Positions 17,836 to 26,863 of a stretch of DNA of 64,000 nucleotides are shown piece by piece (the first letter of the stretch is position 1; each line of letters opens with the position of its first letter). This stretch comes from Mesorhizobium sp. WSM3862 (lineage in GTDB: Bacteria; Pseudomonadota; Alphaproteobacteria; Rhizobiales; Rhizobiaceae), in NCBI RefSeq assembly GCF_002294985.1, contig NZ_NSGE01000005.1, positions 511,001 through 575,000 on the forward strand, in the 5' to 3' direction. The position numbers were made by a program, and so were the translations under genes. The notes below the pieces were generated by a model. That model saw only the letters and a list, made by a program, of their open reading frames with translations, was not told the origin of the DNA and ran no database searches.

Positions 17836-19308
17836 TCATGCCTTGGTCGCGCCGCCAATCAGCGCTTCGATCTGCTTTTCGACCTCGAGCCGCGCCTTCA
17901 GTTTGCCGGCGAAGTCGGCGCCGGCCGCCTTCGACGCATCGGGCAGGGTATCGTATTCGGCGAGAGCCTTGGCATAATCGCCCTGGTTGACTGCCACTTC
18001 AATGCGCGCGATGGTTTCCGGCACGCCCTTGCCTTCGACGGCGCCGACCGGCCGCACCTGCACCAGCGATTTCGCGCTCGACACGAGGCTTTGGAAGAAG
18101 CCGGCATTCTGGTCGACCGGCGTTGCCGCTTCGATCATGGCGTTGGCGGCGGCTTCGGCCTCGGAAGCGATGGTGGCTCGCGTGGGCACGCCTTTTTCCG
18201 CATAGCCGCGCAGAACGCCAAGCTCCGGCGCGTTGGGCGCAATCGCGGCGAACGTGTCGAGCTCGGTCGCGAACGGCGCGCCGCGATCGAGCGCCGCCTT
18301 CAGCGCCGAAGCGGCGATCGCCAACGCGATCTTCGGCTGCGAGGCCTGCGCCTCGACCTTGCCGGAGAGCTGCTGCACCGACTGTTCCAGCGCCGCGATC
18401 CGGCTGTCCGCCGCCTTCGCCGCGTCGCCCGCCGATTTCACAAGCGCGTCGAGCCCGGCGAGCTTCTCGTTGAGCGGGGCGAGATCGACCGGTGCAGCAT
18501 TTCCGGCCTTCTGCAGGTCGGCGACCGACGTCTCGACCTGGCCGACCTTATCGGTGAGCGCCTTGAGCGCGGCGCCGTCGTCGCCCTGTCCGGCCGAGGA
18601 TTTCAGCGCCGCGACGTCCGACTTCACCTGGTCGAGCGCCGAGGACAGGCCGTCGACCTTGGCCGAAGCGCCGGTATCGGCCGTCTCCTTAAGTGCCGCG
18701 ATTTGGCTTCTCAGCGAGGCGATCTCGCCGGTGACGCCGTCGGGCGAGGGCCCGCCGACCGAAGTCGGAGAGCCGAGCAGCCCTACCGCTTGCAGAAGGC
18801 CGGCGCCGGCAAGCGCGACAACGCCGCCGATCACGCCGGCGGCAATCATGTTGACGCCTGAGCGCCTGGCGGCCGGGAAGTCGCGATTGTCGCTTCGGGT
18901 TTTGCTCGGCTTCGCCGTCGAGGCGGCAGAACTGGTCTTGGCTGCCGACGCATCCTCGAAACTGTAGCCGAAGCTTTTTGGTTCGCTCTTCGGAGCCTCA
19001 TCAGTGCCCGGATAGGATGCTTCCGCCCCATCCTTGTTGGTTCCAGCCTGGTCAGCTCCGCCCTGCGCCGCGTCGGTGTGTTCCCACGGCTCGATGTCGG
19101 CCTGTTCGGCATGGATCGGCTCTTCGGGAGCTTCCGGCTGCGAAGCAGCAGCCCCTTCCTCTGCCTTCGCCTCGTCGGTTCGTTCCGTGTTGGTATCGGT
19201 ATTGGCGGCATCCTCGTCGGTGATTCGCGAGACGGCGCCGGGTTCGAGTTCGATGGTCACCGGCTCGCGGCGGCTCTTCGAATGTCGCACCTTAGGCGTC
19301 TTGACCAT
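17836..19308 (-). CDS. Mitofilin/Mic60-family inner-membrane protein (COG4223)
   Basis: 490-residue protein with the layout of alphaproteobacterial Mic60, the bacterial relative of the mitochondrial cristae protein. A 150-residue charged, low-complexity N-terminal region precedes one membrane helix at about 153-178 (GVNMIAAGVIGGVVALAGAG), then a long coiled-coil periplasmic region (about 200-330) and a C-terminal mitofilin-like domain (about 340-490). The position between hemD and hemY is the conserved context described for this family. Expected role is shaping the inner membrane and contacting the outer membrane. I took the ATG at 19308; an in-frame ATG lies 36 bases earlier. Confidence 0.82.
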   Translation of the reverse strand: MVKTPKVRHSKSRREPVTIELEPGAVSRITDEDAANTDTNTERTDEAKAEEGAAASQPEAPEEPIHAEQADIEPWEHTDAAQGGADQAGTNKDGAEASYPGTDEAPKSEPKSFGYSFEDASAAKTSSAASTAKPSKTRSDNRDFPAARRSGVNMIAAGVIGGVVALAGAGLLQAVGLLGSPTSVGGPSPDGVTGEIASLRSQIAALKETADTGASAKVDGLSSALDQVKSDVAALKSSAGQGDDGAALKALTDKVGQVETSVADLQKAGNAAPVDLAPLNEKLAGLDALVKSAGDAAKAADSRIAALEQSVQQLSGKVEAQASQPKIALAIAASALKAALDRGAPFATELDTFAAIAPNAPELGVLRGYAEKGVPTRATIASEAEAAANAMIEAATPVDQNAGFFQSLVSSAKSLVQVRPVGAVEGKGVPETIARIEVAVNQGDYAKALAEYDTLPDASKAAGADFAGKLKARLEVEKQIEALIGGATKA

Positions 19309-19413
19309 GCTTGGGCTCCGCAAATTGGCTTGAGGATGGTTCAAAGGGTCTAGAGCTCAAGGATGCTCTACCACATCACCAAGCGGTGAAAAGGGGCGGT
19401 GTGATGACGCGGC

Positions 19414-20127
19414 TCAGCCCGGTAGCGACAAAAGCTGGAACAGCGCGTCCTCGTCGGGTTGAGAGGCAATGCGAACCTTTTGCCCGCCAACCCCGTCCAA
19501 TGGGTTGGCGATTCGCGCGGAAAGGGCCAAAAACTCCGCCCGTTCAAAGAGATGCCGCAGTGCTGGGCGCATGGCCAGGCCAATCATCACGGGTGCCGCC
19601 TTGGCCGAATAGAGCAGCACTGCCTCGACCGGCGTGCCCGACAATCGGGCAACGACGGCATCGTCGCCATAATCGAATTCGATGGTGTCGTAGGTCTCGA
19701 CAGGCCGGACACGCACCCGGGCTGCCGCCAGCCGTTCTTCGAACACCGGAAAGCGCGCCCGGCCACAAAGATAAACCATCTCCTTGCCCGTAAGTTCGGC
19801 GGTTATCTGGCCGGCCAGTGCTTCGGCATCGCCTGGGCCTTCAAAGACGGACGTAAATCCAGCCGCACGGCAGGCTTCCGCCGTCCTTTTGCCAACCGCA
19901 TGGCAAGGCAGGGCGGCAAGCGCGGCGACCAGTTCCTTGGGCGCATAGCGGACAGCATTGGCGCTGGTAACGGCAACCGCGGCAGCGGCGGGAAGGACGC
20001 GTGCCTCGACCGGCAGCGCCGCCGTTTTTGTCAGTGGCAGCAGGACGGGCTGGAACCCCTGGGCTTCAAGGCGCCGGGCCGTGCGGGAGGCGCCCGGTTC
20101 CGGCCTCGTCACCAGGACGCGGACCAT
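19414..20127 (-). CDS. hemD: Uroporphyrinogen-III synthase
   Basis: 237-residue enzyme that closes and isomerises hydroxymethylbilane to uroporphyrinogen III in haem and corrinoid synthesis. The sequence is divergent, as is normal for HemD, but shows the two-domain pattern beginning VLVTRPEPGASRTARRL, a mid-protein TSANAV motif and VLLYSAKAA in the second half. The ATG at 20127 follows the hemC stop by one base (TGA-T-ATG), so the pair is coupled. The downstream gap to mic60 is about 105 bases. Confidence 0.9.
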   Translation of the reverse strand: MVRVLVTRPEPGASRTARRLEAQGFQPVLLPLTKTAALPVEARVLPAAAAVAVTSANAVRYAPKELVAALAALPCHAVGKRTAEACRAAGFTSVFEGPGDAEALAGQITAELTGKEMVYLCGRARFPVFEERLAAARVRVRPVETYDTIEFDYGDDAVVARLSGTPVEAVLLYSAKAAPVMIGLAMRPALRHLFERAEFLALSARIANPLDGVGGQKVRIASQPDEDALFQLLSLPG

Positions 20128-20128
20128 A

Positions 20129-21055
20129 TCAGGCCCAGCCGTCGAAGAATTTTGCGCCGGCCTCGGCGCGAACGGCCCGCGCGGCTTCCACGCCGGTATT
20201 CGCCGCGTCCCGGGCCGGGCCATTCAATCTGACCTCATGCGACTCGGTGCCGTCGGGCGAGATGATCAGCCCGGCGAAAGACAGGTTTTCGTCCGAGACG
20301 GTCGCATGGCCGGCGATCGGCGTGCGGCAGGAGCCGTCGAGCGCAGCAAGAAAGGCGCGCTCACAGGCCAGCGCCTGGCCGGTCGGCATGTCGTGAATAG
20401 CCGCCAGCATATTTTCGACCGCGCCGTCGCCGATGCGGCTTTCGATGCCGATCGCGCCCTGCCCCGGCGCCGGCGGAAAGACATCCAGCGGTATCAGATC
20501 GGTGATCACGCTCTCGAGCCCGAGCCGCTTCAGCCCGGCATAGGCGAGGATGGTGCCTTCGGCCACCCCCTCATCCAGCTTGCGCAGTCTGGTCTGCACA
20601 TTGCCGCGGAACATCACCACATTGAGGTCCGGCCGCATCCGGCGGAGCAGCGCCTGGCGCCGGAGCGACGACGAGCCGATCGTCGCGCCATGCGGCAGAT
20701 CGGCGATCCGCTTCGCGGTCTTGCCGATGAAGGCGTCGCGCGCGTCCTCGCGCGGCAGGAAGACGGAAAGCTCCAGCCCGTTGGGCAGCACCGTCGGCAT
20801 GTCCTTCGAGGAATGCACGGCGATATCGATGCGGCGATCGAGCAGCGCTTCCTCGATCTCCTTGGTGAACAGGCCCTTGCCGCCCGCTTCCGACAACGGC
20901 CGGTCCTGAATGCGGTCGCCGCTGGTCGAGATCGGCACAATTTCGAAGGCCTGCTCGGGCAGGCCATGCGCCTGCATGAGCCGCGCCCGCGTCTCATGCG
21001 CCTGGGCGAGCGCCAGCGGGCTGCCGCGTGTTCCGATTTTCAAGGTTGTTTGCAT
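20129..21055 (-). CDS. hemC: Hydroxymethylbilane synthase (porphobilinogen deaminase)
   Basis: 308-residue enzyme that joins four porphobilinogens into hydroxymethylbilane. The dipyrromethane-cofactor Cys243 is in [12 protein letters not shown], and the N-terminal [14 protein letters not shown] and [19 protein letters not shown] motifs are intact. The start is the ATG at 21055 ([11 protein letters not shown]). It is the first gene of the minus-strand hem operon and diverges from tsaD, with 221 bases of shared upstream sequence. Confidence 0.96.
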   Translation of the reverse strand: MQTTLKIGTRGSPLALAQAHETRARLMQAHGLPEQAFEIVPISTSGDRIQDRPLSEAGGKGLFTKEIEEALLDRRIDIAVHSSKDMPTVLPNGLELSVFLPREDARDAFIGKTAKRIADLPHGATIGSSSLRRQALLRRMRPDLNVVMFRGNVQTRLRKLDEGVAEGTILAYAGLKRLGLESVITDLIPLDVFPPAPGQGAIGIESRIGDGAVENMLAAIHDMPTGQALACERAFLAALDGSCRTPIAGHATVSDENLSFAGLIISPDGTESHEVRLNGPARDAANTGVEAARAVRAEAGAKFFDGWA

Positions 21056-21276
21056 GGCGCGCGGTCCGTGATAACCCCCCAGGCGATTTCGAGGTTTGCC
21101 GAGATTCAGGTCAGGCCGAGCCGAAAATGGCGGATTTCGAGAACCGGAGCGTGCTTTTGGGTACGCGAGCGCCGGAAGCGCAGAAAACCGCCATTTGCAG
21201 GCCGGCATCACCTGACTATCGACAGACCTCCTATATAGGAAAGGTCAGAGACACAATCTTCGAGGACAGCGACGAA

Positions 21277-22365
21277 TTGATCCGCGTTCTGGGCATTGAG
21301 ACAAGCTGCGATGAGACGGCGGCCAGCGTGGTGGCGCTGGACGGCGACTCCGCGCCCGAAATCCTCTCCAATGTCGTCTTGAGCCAGATCGAGGAGCATG
21401 CCGCCTTCGGCGGCGTCGTCCCCGAGATTGCCGCGCGCGCCCATGTCGAGGCGCTGGATGGGATCGTCGAGGCAGCCCTGACCGATTCGGCCGTATCGCT
21501 CGATGAGGTCGACGCCGTCGCCGCGACTGCCGGGCCGGGGCTGGTCGGCGGGCTGATCGTTGGTCTGATGACCGCCAAGGCGATCGCCGCCGCCGCGAAC
21601 AAGCCGCTGATCGCCATCAACCACCTCGAAGGTCACGCGCTGACCGCCCGGCTGACCGAGGGGCTCGACTTTCCCTATCTGCTCTTGCTGGTCTCCGGCG
21701 GCCACACTCAGATCGTCGCGGTGCGCGGCGTCGGCGACTACCAGCGCTGGGCAACGACCATCGACGATGCGCTGGGCGAAGCCTTCGACAAGACGGCCAA
21801 GATGCTTGGCCTGCCCTATCCGGGCGGGCCGAATGTCGAAAAGGCCGCGGCCGGCGGCGATGCGAGCCGCTTTGCCTTCCCGCGTCCGATGAAAGGCTCG
21901 GCGCAGCCGGATTTCTCCTTCTCCGGCCTGAAGACGGCTGTGCGCCAGACAGCAACGGCGATCGCGCCGCTCGGCGACCTGGACGTCGCCGACATCTGCG
22001 CCTCCTTCCAGGCGGCGGTGGCCGATGCGCTGGGCGACCGTGTCGCGCGGGCGCTCGCCCGTTTCCGCAAGGAATTTCCCGACACGGCAAAGCCGGCGCT
22101 GGTCGTCGCCGGCGGCGTCGCCGCCAACCGCACGATCAAGGCGACGTTGGAGGCGCGCTGTTCCAAGGCCGGCTTCGCATTCGTCGCACCGCCGCAAAAG
22201 CTTTGCACCGACAATGCCGCGATGATCGCCTGGGCCGGCATCGAGCGGCTGCGCGCCGGGATGGCCGACGCGAGCGCCGCCGACTTCGTGCCGCGCTCGC
22301 GCTGGCCGCTGGACAGTGTTTCCGCTCCCTTGGTCGGCTCGGGCCGTCGCGGGGCAAAGGCATGA
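21277..22365 (+). CDS. tsaD: tRNA N6-adenosine threonylcarbamoyltransferase TsaD
   Basis: Transfers the threonylcarbamoyl group to A37 of ANN-decoding tRNAs, working with TsaB and TsaE. The 362-residue protein has the N-terminal [12 protein letters not shown] motif, the metal-binding [13 protein letters not shown] segment (two His) and the late [10 protein letters not shown] motif. There is no ATG at the family's usual start: I place it at TTG 21277, giving [11 protein letters not shown], with GAGGA 10 bases upstream. The nearest in-frame ATG (21127) would add 50 residues without family similarity. The end overlaps the gpsA start as ATGA. Confidence 0.93.
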   Translation: MIRVLGIETSCDETAASVVALDGDSAPEILSNVVLSQIEEHAAFGGVVPEIAARAHVEALDGIVEAALTDSAVSLDEVDAVAATAGPGLVGGLIVGLMTAKAIAAAANKPLIAINHLEGHALTARLTEGLDFPYLLLLVSGGHTQIVAVRGVGDYQRWATTIDDALGEAFDKTAKMLGLPYPGGPNVEKAAAGGDASRFAFPRPMKGSAQPDFSFSGLKTAVRQTATAIAPLGDLDVADICASFQAAVADALGDRVARALARFRKEFPDTAKPALVVAGGVAANRTIKATLEARCSKAGFAFVAPPQKLCTDNAAMIAWAGIERLRAGMADASAADFVPRSRWPLDSVSAPLVGSGRRGAKA

Positions 22366-23387
22366 CTGACGCGGTCACGAACGGCGCACAGGCCAAGGCG
22401 CCCAGCGGCTGGCGCGTAGCGGTGCTTGGCGGCGGCGCCTGGGGCACGGCGCTGGCGCTCGCCATGCTGCGCGCCGGCCATTTTGTCCGCCTCTATGCCC
22501 GCGATCCCGACACCGTCGCCGCGATCGACCGTGGCGAAAACCCGCACTATCTGCCCGGCATCGCGATCGAGCCCGGCATCGTCGCCACCAGCGATATCGC
22601 TGCTGCGCTCGACGGTGCGAATTGCGTGCTGGCGGTAACGCCCGCGCAATCGCTGCGCGCGGTGCTGGCCGCTGCCGCCGGCCATGTGCCATCCGGCGTG
22701 CCGCTCGTCCTCTGTGCCAAGGGCATCGAGCGCGACACCGGCGCGCTGCTGTCCTCGATCGTCGAGGAAAACCTGCCCGACAATCCGGTCGCCGCACTTT
22801 CCGGCCCGAGCTTCGCCAGCGATGTCGCGCGCGGCTTGCCGACGGCGGTGGTGGTGGCCGGCCGCGACGGGGAACTGGCGGCCGATCTCGCCGCCCGCTT
22901 CTCGGCCGAGAATCTGCGCTGCTATTCCAGCGACGATCTCATCGGCGTCGAGATCGGCGGCGCGCTGAAGAACGTCTTCGCCATCGCCGCCGGCGCGGTA
23001 ACGGGCGCCGGGCTTGGCGCCAGCGCCCAGGCCGCCATGGTGACGCGCGGCTTCGTCGAGCTGCGCCGCATCGGCGCCGCGTTCGGCGCCAGGCCGGAAA
23101 CGCTGATGGGGCTCTCCGGCCTCGGCGACCTGCTGCTCACCTGTTCCTCGGCGCAGTCGCGCAACTTCGCCTACGGCCTGGCGCTCGGCCAAGGCAAGGA
23201 GCTCACCGGCCTGCCGCTCGCCGAAGGCGTGCCGACGGCCGGCATTGCCGCCCGCATAGCCGCCGAGCGCGGCATCGAGGCGCCGATCATTGCCGCTGTC
23301 GCCGCCATCCTCGATGGCAAGGTGACCATCGGCCAGGCTGTGACGGCGCTGATGACGCGGCCGCTCAAAACCGAAACCGACATCTGA
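22362..23387 (+). CDS. gpsA: Glycerol-3-phosphate dehydrogenase [NAD(P)+]
   Basis: 341-residue cytosolic enzyme that reduces dihydroxyacetone phosphate to sn-glycerol-3-phosphate for phospholipid synthesis. The N-terminal Rossmann motif [12 protein letters not shown], the CAKGIE segment, the [12 protein letters not shown] motif and the substrate-binding [12 protein letters not shown] (catalytic Lys) are all present, followed by the helical C-terminal domain with [12 protein letters not shown]. The ATG at 22362 overlaps the tsaD stop by four bases, implying coupled translation. Confidence 0.96.
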   Translation: MTDAVTNGAQAKAPSGWRVAVLGGGAWGTALALAMLRAGHFVRLYARDPDTVAAIDRGENPHYLPGIAIEPGIVATSDIAAALDGANCVLAVTPAQSLRAVLAAAAGHVPSGVPLVLCAKGIERDTGALLSSIVEENLPDNPVAALSGPSFASDVARGLPTAVVVAGRDGELAADLAARFSAENLRCYSSDDLIGVEIGGALKNVFAIAAGAVTGAGLGASAQAAMVTRGFVELRRIGAAFGARPETLMGLSGLGDLLLTCSSAQSRNFAYGLALGQGKELTGLPLAEGVPTAGIAARIAAERGIEAPIIAAVAAILDGKVTIGQAVTALMTRPLKTETDI

Positions 23388-23404
23388 AGCCTCGGAGATG
23401 AAAC

Positions 23405-23701
23405 ATGCTGTTTGCGTTGATTTGCAAGGACAAGCCCGGCAGCTTGCAGCTGCGCGCCGACACAAGGCCGGCGCATGCGGCGTTCCTGGAAGGGCTGATC
23501 AGGGAAGGAAGACTTGCCTTCGCAGGTCCCTTCCTCGACGCTGCCGGAAAGCCTGACGGAAGCCTGGTGATGATTGAGGCGCCCGACATGGCCGGCGCGC
23601 AAGCCCTGGCGGCCGCCGACCCTTATGCCAAGGCTGGCCTGTTCGAAAGCGTCGAAATCCGTCCATGGAATTGGGTCTTCCAGAAGCCCGCCGCCGCGTG
23701 A
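23405..23701 (+). CDS. YciI-family protein
   Basis: 98-residue single-domain YciI-like protein (ferredoxin-like alpha/beta barrel fold). The pattern MLFALICKDKPGSLQLR, then HAAFLEGLIREGRL-FAGPF and the DPYAKAGLFESVEIRPW C-terminal segment fit the family, including the conserved His and the Asp-Pro pair. It follows gpsA by 17 bases and probably belongs to the same transcript. Function unknown; the family includes small-molecule dehydrochlorinase-like members but nothing here indicates that. Confidence 0.82.
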   Translation: MLFALICKDKPGSLQLRADTRPAHAAFLEGLIREGRLAFAGPFLDAAGKPDGSLVMIEAPDMAGAQALAAADPYAKAGLFESVEIRPWNWVFQKPAAA

Positions 23702-23802
23702 CCGGTCGCTGGCGCTCCCGCTCCCCGCGAGAACGGGGAAAGGATAAGGAAGAGCGCCAACGCTTCAATCGTGGCGAACCGACAATCAAGGGGACAACTG
23801 AG

Positions 23803-24228
23803 ATGAACTACTGGCTGTTCAAGTCCGAACCTTCGGTCTTTTCCTTCGAGGCGCTGAAGGCGAAGGGCAAGGCCGGCACGCAGTGGGACGGCGTGCGCAA
23901 CTACGCCGCGCGCAACAACATGAAGGCCATGCAGATCGGCGATCTCGGTTTTTTCTACCATTCCAATGAAGGCCTCGACATCGTCGGCATCGCCGAGGTC
24001 TGCGCGCTCGCCCACCCCGACTCCACCACGGACGATCCACGCTGGGAATGCGTCGACATCCGCGCCCGCAAAGACGTGCCGAAGCCGGTGACGCTGGAAC
24101 AGGTCAAGGCCAATCCGAAGCTGGCCGACATGGCGCTGGTGCGGCTTGGCCGGCTTTCCGTGCAGCCGGTGACGCCGGCAGAGTGGAAAGAAGTCTGCCG
24201 CATGGCCGGCCTCGACCCGGCGCCGTGA
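23803..24228 (+). CDS. EVE domain-containing protein
   Basis: 141-residue protein consisting of one EVE domain (PUA-like fold). The start MNYWLFKSEPSVFSFE, the WDGVRNYAARNNMKAMQIGD segment and FFYHSN are diagnostic. EVE domains bind modified bases in nucleic acids; in bacteria the stand-alone form is widespread and of uncertain function, though related domains serve in restriction of modified DNA. There is no defence gene next to it here. I chose the ATG at 23803; the stop overlaps the next gene by four bases (GTGA). Confidence 0.88.
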   Translation: MNYWLFKSEPSVFSFEALKAKGKAGTQWDGVRNYAARNNMKAMQIGDLGFFYHSNEGLDIVGIAEVCALAHPDSTTDDPRWECVDIRARKDVPKPVTLEQVKANPKLADMALVRLGRLSVQPVTPAEWKEVCRMAGLDPAP

Positions 24229-24896
24229 CCAGACTCACTCCCAAAAACGCAAGGACATTCATCCTCGACAATACGGCGCTGATGGCGCCGCCGCACGTGC
24301 CGGAAGTGCTGCTGCACCTGGCTGACGAGGCGCACGACCTCTGGCTGCGCACCGAGGAGGAGCTGGCCGAGATCGGCCTGCCGCCGCCCTTCTGGGCTTT
24401 CGCCTGGGCCGGCGGCCAGGGCCTTGCCCGCTATGTGCTCGACCATCCGGCGACGGTGCAGGGCAAACGCGTGCTCGACTTCGCTTCCGGCTCCGGCATG
24501 GTCGCCATCGCTGCCTTGAAAGCCGGCGCGGCTGAAGTGACCGCGGCCGATATCGATCCCTTTTGCGCGACGGTCATCACCCTCAACCTCGAAGCCAATG
24601 GTGTGAAGGCCGATTTCGTGGATGCGGACTCCACCGGCACGGATGACGGCTGGGACGTCGTCTTGGCCGGCGATGTCTTCTACGACAAGCCTTTGGCGGA
24701 GAGGCTGACGCCGTGGTTCACGAGCCTCAAGGCGCGCGGCGCCGACATCCTCGTCGGCGATCCCGGGCGCGCCTATCTGCCGAAGACCGGACTGCAATCG
24801 CTCGCCGTCTACCAGGTGCCGGTGACGCGCGTGCTGGAGGATGCCGAGGTCAAGCGCACGACCGTGTGGCGATGGGTTTCCGCCGCTTCGGCTTGA
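24225..24896 (+). CDS. Class I SAM-dependent methyltransferase (ETFB-lysine/L11-methyltransferase-like)
   Basis: 223-residue methyltransferase. Motif I is VLDFASGSGMVAIAAL, followed by VTAADIDPFC (motif II acidic residue) and DVVLAGDVFYDKP (motif IV). The pattern resembles ETFbeta-lysine methyltransferase and nicotinamide-N-methyltransferase-like proteins. It starts with GTG at 24225 inside the EVE stop (GTGA overlap), since the region upstream in this frame is only an antisense-like reading of the EVE gene. Probable substrate is a protein lysine, but this is inference from family. Confidence 0.8.
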   Translation: MTRLTPKNARTFILDNTALMAPPHVPEVLLHLADEAHDLWLRTEEELAEIGLPPPFWAFAWAGGQGLARYVLDHPATVQGKRVLDFASGSGMVAIAALKAGAAEVTAADIDPFCATVITLNLEANGVKADFVDADSTGTDDGWDVVLAGDVFYDKPLAERLTPWFTSLKARGADILVGDPGRAYLPKTGLQSLAVYQVPVTRVLEDAEVKRTTVWRWVSAASA

Positions 24897-24946
24897 CGCA
24901 GCCGGCGAACAGGGATTCCATCGCTCATCTTTCGGGAGGGGATTCT

Positions 24947-25372
24947 ATGGATTTCTCAACGGTGAACTGGCTGGCGGTGATCGCCGCAGCCGTCGTGGCG
25001 TGGCTGTTCGGTGCCGCCTGGTACATGGGCCTGAGCAGGCCCTGGCTGAAGGCGGCAAAGCTCGATCCGGCGACGATGAAGCGCTCGGCCGTTCCGTTCA
25101 TCGTCAGCTTCGTCGCCGAGCTCGTCATGGCGCTGGTCATGACGCTGGTGGTCGGCGCGATGACCGGCGGCGAGCCCAACCCGCTCGCCGGCGTGATCTT
25201 CGGCTTTGTGCTCTGGTTTGGCTTCGTCGCCACCACGTTGTCGGTCAACCACCGCTATCAGGGCTTCGGCTGGGAGCTCACGCTGATCGATGCCGGCCAT
25301 TGGCTCGGCGTGCTGCTCATCATCGGCGCCGTGATCGGTTGGTTCGGCGCGCCGGCCGCGCCGGCAGGCTAG
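24947..25372 (+). CDS. DUF1761-family membrane protein
   Basis: 141-residue integral membrane protein with four hydrophobic helices (about 8-27, 50-75, 82-100 and 112-132). The early WLFGAAWYMGLSRPWLKA segment matches DUF1761 proteins, whose function is not known. A strong GGGAGGG ribosome-binding site lies 6 bases before the ATG. The TAG stop coincides with the first bases of an interspersed repeat (25370-25439), so the present C-terminus may have been set by the repeat insertion. Confidence 0.78.
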   Translation: MDFSTVNWLAVIAAAVVAWLFGAAWYMGLSRPWLKAAKLDPATMKRSAVPFIVSFVAELVMALVMTLVVGAMTGGEPNPLAGVIFGFVLWFGFVATTLSVNHRYQGFGWELTLIDAGHWLGVLLIIGAVIGWFGAPAAPAG

Positions 25373-25439
25373 AGCATTTCCAGGAAAAGTGTGAAACGGT
25401 TTCCGTCGGAATTGCGCCCAATAAACAGAGAGAGCGGTC
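25370..25439. repeat. Interspersed palindromic repeat, family A, copy 1
   Basis: About 70 bases beginning TAGAGCATTTCCAGGAAAAG and containing GGAATTGC near its centre. It is closely similar to 28236-28308. Nested inverted segments (GCATTTCC/GGAATTGC outside, GGAAAA/GTTTCC inside) would form a hairpin. The repeat lies between the convergent DUF1761 and LysR genes and may act as a transcription end or RNA-stability element. Confidence 0.75.
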
Positions 25440-25449
25440 CGGAGCGCCG

Positions 25450-26376
25450 CTACCCCGCGTCTGCGTCTTTCGTGACTTCGTCGAGAAGCCATTCGCGGAA
25501 GGCGACGATGCGCGCGTCGTCCTTCATCGCTTCCGGATAAACCAGGAAATAGGCGAACTCCGGCGCGACCTTGATGCCGAGTTCGAAGGGCCGGATCAGC
25601 CGCCCTTGCGAAAGGTCGTTGGCCACCATGGCGAAGTCGGCAAGCGCCACCGCATTGCCGTCGAGCGCCGCCTGCGCGGCATCGGTCGAGGACCCGAAGA
25701 CAAGGGTGCGGCTGTCGTCGAAATCTTCGACCCCTGCCGCGTGCATCCACATGCTCCAGTTCGGCCAAGTGACGCCCTGCCGGGACCATTCGATATGCGC
25801 CAGCGTATGGTGGAAGAGATCGCGCGGCTCCTTCAGCGGCGGGCCTGAGGCGAGCAGCGCCGGGCTGCAGACGGGGATGATGATGTTCTCGAACAGCCGG
25901 TGAGCGCAGAGCCCGGGATATTTGCCGGTACCGAAACGAATGCCGATATCGACATCGTCCCGCTCGAAATCCCTGACTTCATAGGTAATGTCGAAGCGCA
26001 ACTCGACGCCAGGCTTTTGCCGGCGGAAACCGTCGACGCGCCGCATCAGCCACTTGGTTGCGAACTGCGCGTCGAGCGTCACTTTCAGCAGCGCCGTGCC
26101 TCTCGCCATCTTGCGCGCGCGGGTAACGGCGCGGCCAAGCAGGTCGAGCGCATCGACCGAGGCTTCGAACAGAACGTTCCCCGCTTCGGTTAGCCGCATG
26201 GTGCGGCTGGTGCGCGTGAACAGCACGAGGTCGAGCTGATCCTCTATTTCCTTGATCTGGTGGCTGACCGCCGCCGGCGTCAGGCCAAGCTCGTCCGCGG
26301 CACGGGTGAAATTGAGGTGCCTCGCCGCTGCCTCGAACGTCCTCAACGCACGCGTTCCGGGCAGCAAGCGGGCCAT
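25450..26376 (-). CDS. LysR-family transcriptional regulator (GcvA-like)
   Basis: 308-residue LysR regulator. The N-terminal winged helix (LRTFEAAARHLNFTRAADEL, then VSHQIKEIEDQL) is followed by a type 2 periplasmic-binding-like effector domain (about 95-300). The N-terminus LLPGTRALRTFEAAARH is of the GcvA group. I chose the ATG at 26376 over one 33 bases upstream because it matches the usual GcvA-type start. It diverges from the DUF1127 gene, which is its likeliest target together with itself. Confidence 0.9.
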   Translation of the reverse strand: MARLLPGTRALRTFEAAARHLNFTRAADELGLTPAAVSHQIKEIEDQLDLVLFTRTSRTMRLTEAGNVLFEASVDALDLLGRAVTRARKMARGTALLKVTLDAQFATKWLMRRVDGFRRQKPGVELRFDITYEVRDFERDDVDIGIRFGTGKYPGLCAHRLFENIIIPVCSPALLASGPPLKEPRDLFHHTLAHIEWSRQGVTWPNWSMWMHAAGVEDFDDSRTLVFGSSTDAAQAALDGNAVALADFAMVANDLSQGRLIRPFELGIKVAPEFAYFLVYPEAMKDDARIVAFREWLLDEVTKDADAG

Positions 26377-26472
26377 CTCAATCTCAAAAAAAACTTGATG
26401 ATCAGACAAGAACTACTCGTTTCCCGTTTGTTTCTCAATCCGGCAAGATGGCCGCATCGATAAACCATCAAA

Positions 26473-26489
26473 CCGGATTTGATATCCGG
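26473..26489. promoter_or_regulatory. Candidate inverted-repeat operator CCGGAT-N5-ATCCGG
   Basis: Perfect 6-bp arms with a 5-bp spacer in the LysR/DUF1127 divergent region, 18 bases before the DUF1127 ATG. The position is suitable for a repressor or LysR-type site. Support is by symmetry only. Confidence 0.3.
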
Positions 26490-26507
26490 AGAACACGGGA
26501 TAGAGCC

Positions 26508-26765
26508 ATGACCGAGATCGTCCTGAAGTCTCACGCCGTCCAGAAATCCGACTCCGGCATCACGCTTTGGCTGCGTTCGGCATTCGAGTGGCTGCGCCAG
26601 GCCGGGGTCGCCGCTCGGCTTCCCGACGAATCCGTCGAGGATCTCTCCGACCGTCAGCTGCGCGACATCGGCGTCGAGCGCAGGGACGTCGCAAAGGCGA
26701 TGAACCGGGAGCTTGGCCGGATCGGATTGCTGGATACCGGCTGGCAGCAGCCTAAGCGGCACTGA
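26508..26765 (+). CDS. DUF1127-domain small protein
   Basis: 85-residue protein with a DUF1127 (YjiS-like) motif in its second half: LSDRQLRDIGVERRDVAKAM. Rhizobiales carry many such Arg-rich small proteins; some bind RNA or regulate phosphate and nitrogen responses. The N-terminal half (LWLRSAFEWLRQAG) looks like an amphipathic helix. The ATG at 26508 is chosen over an upstream in-frame one because it lies just downstream of the palindrome at 26473 and gives a typical length. Divergent from the LysR gene. Confidence 0.78.
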   Translation: MTEIVLKSHAVQKSDSGITLWLRSAFEWLRQAGVAARLPDESVEDLSDRQLRDIGVERRDVAKAMNRELGRIGLLDTGWQQPKRH

Positions 26766-26770
26766 GGGAA

Positions 26771-26863
26771 TAGGGGAGTAGGCAGGAAATCTCGCTTCGG
26801 TGGACGTGCGTCCTCCGTGACATATCCTACTCTCCTACTCCCCTACTCCCCTACTCCCCTACC
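26771..26863. repeat. Octamer tandem repeat (CTACTCCC) with a complementary upstream arm
   Basis: At 26826-26863 the 8-bp unit CTACTCCC is repeated about 4.5 times (first copy CTACTCTC). At 26771-26782 the segment TAGGGGAGTAGG is the exact reverse complement of the repeat, so a 12-bp stem with a loop of about 50 bases can form. It lies between the convergent DUF1127 and L,D-transpeptidase genes and may act as a bidirectional transcription end. Confidence 0.75.

Noticed and set aside
21127..21276. ATG-initiated N-terminal extension of tsaD
   Set aside because: The extra 50 residues have no resemblance to TsaD and lack a ribosome-binding site; TTG 21277 fits the family better.
23702..23802. 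Hairpin-like CTCCCCGCGAGAACGGGGA before the EVE gene
   Set aside because: It resembles one end of the family B' repeat, but is too short and degenerate to list as a repeat copy.
23803..24228. EVE protein as part of a defence system
   Set aside because: Neighbours are housekeeping or metabolic genes, and stand-alone EVE proteins are widespread; no restriction or modification gene is nearby.
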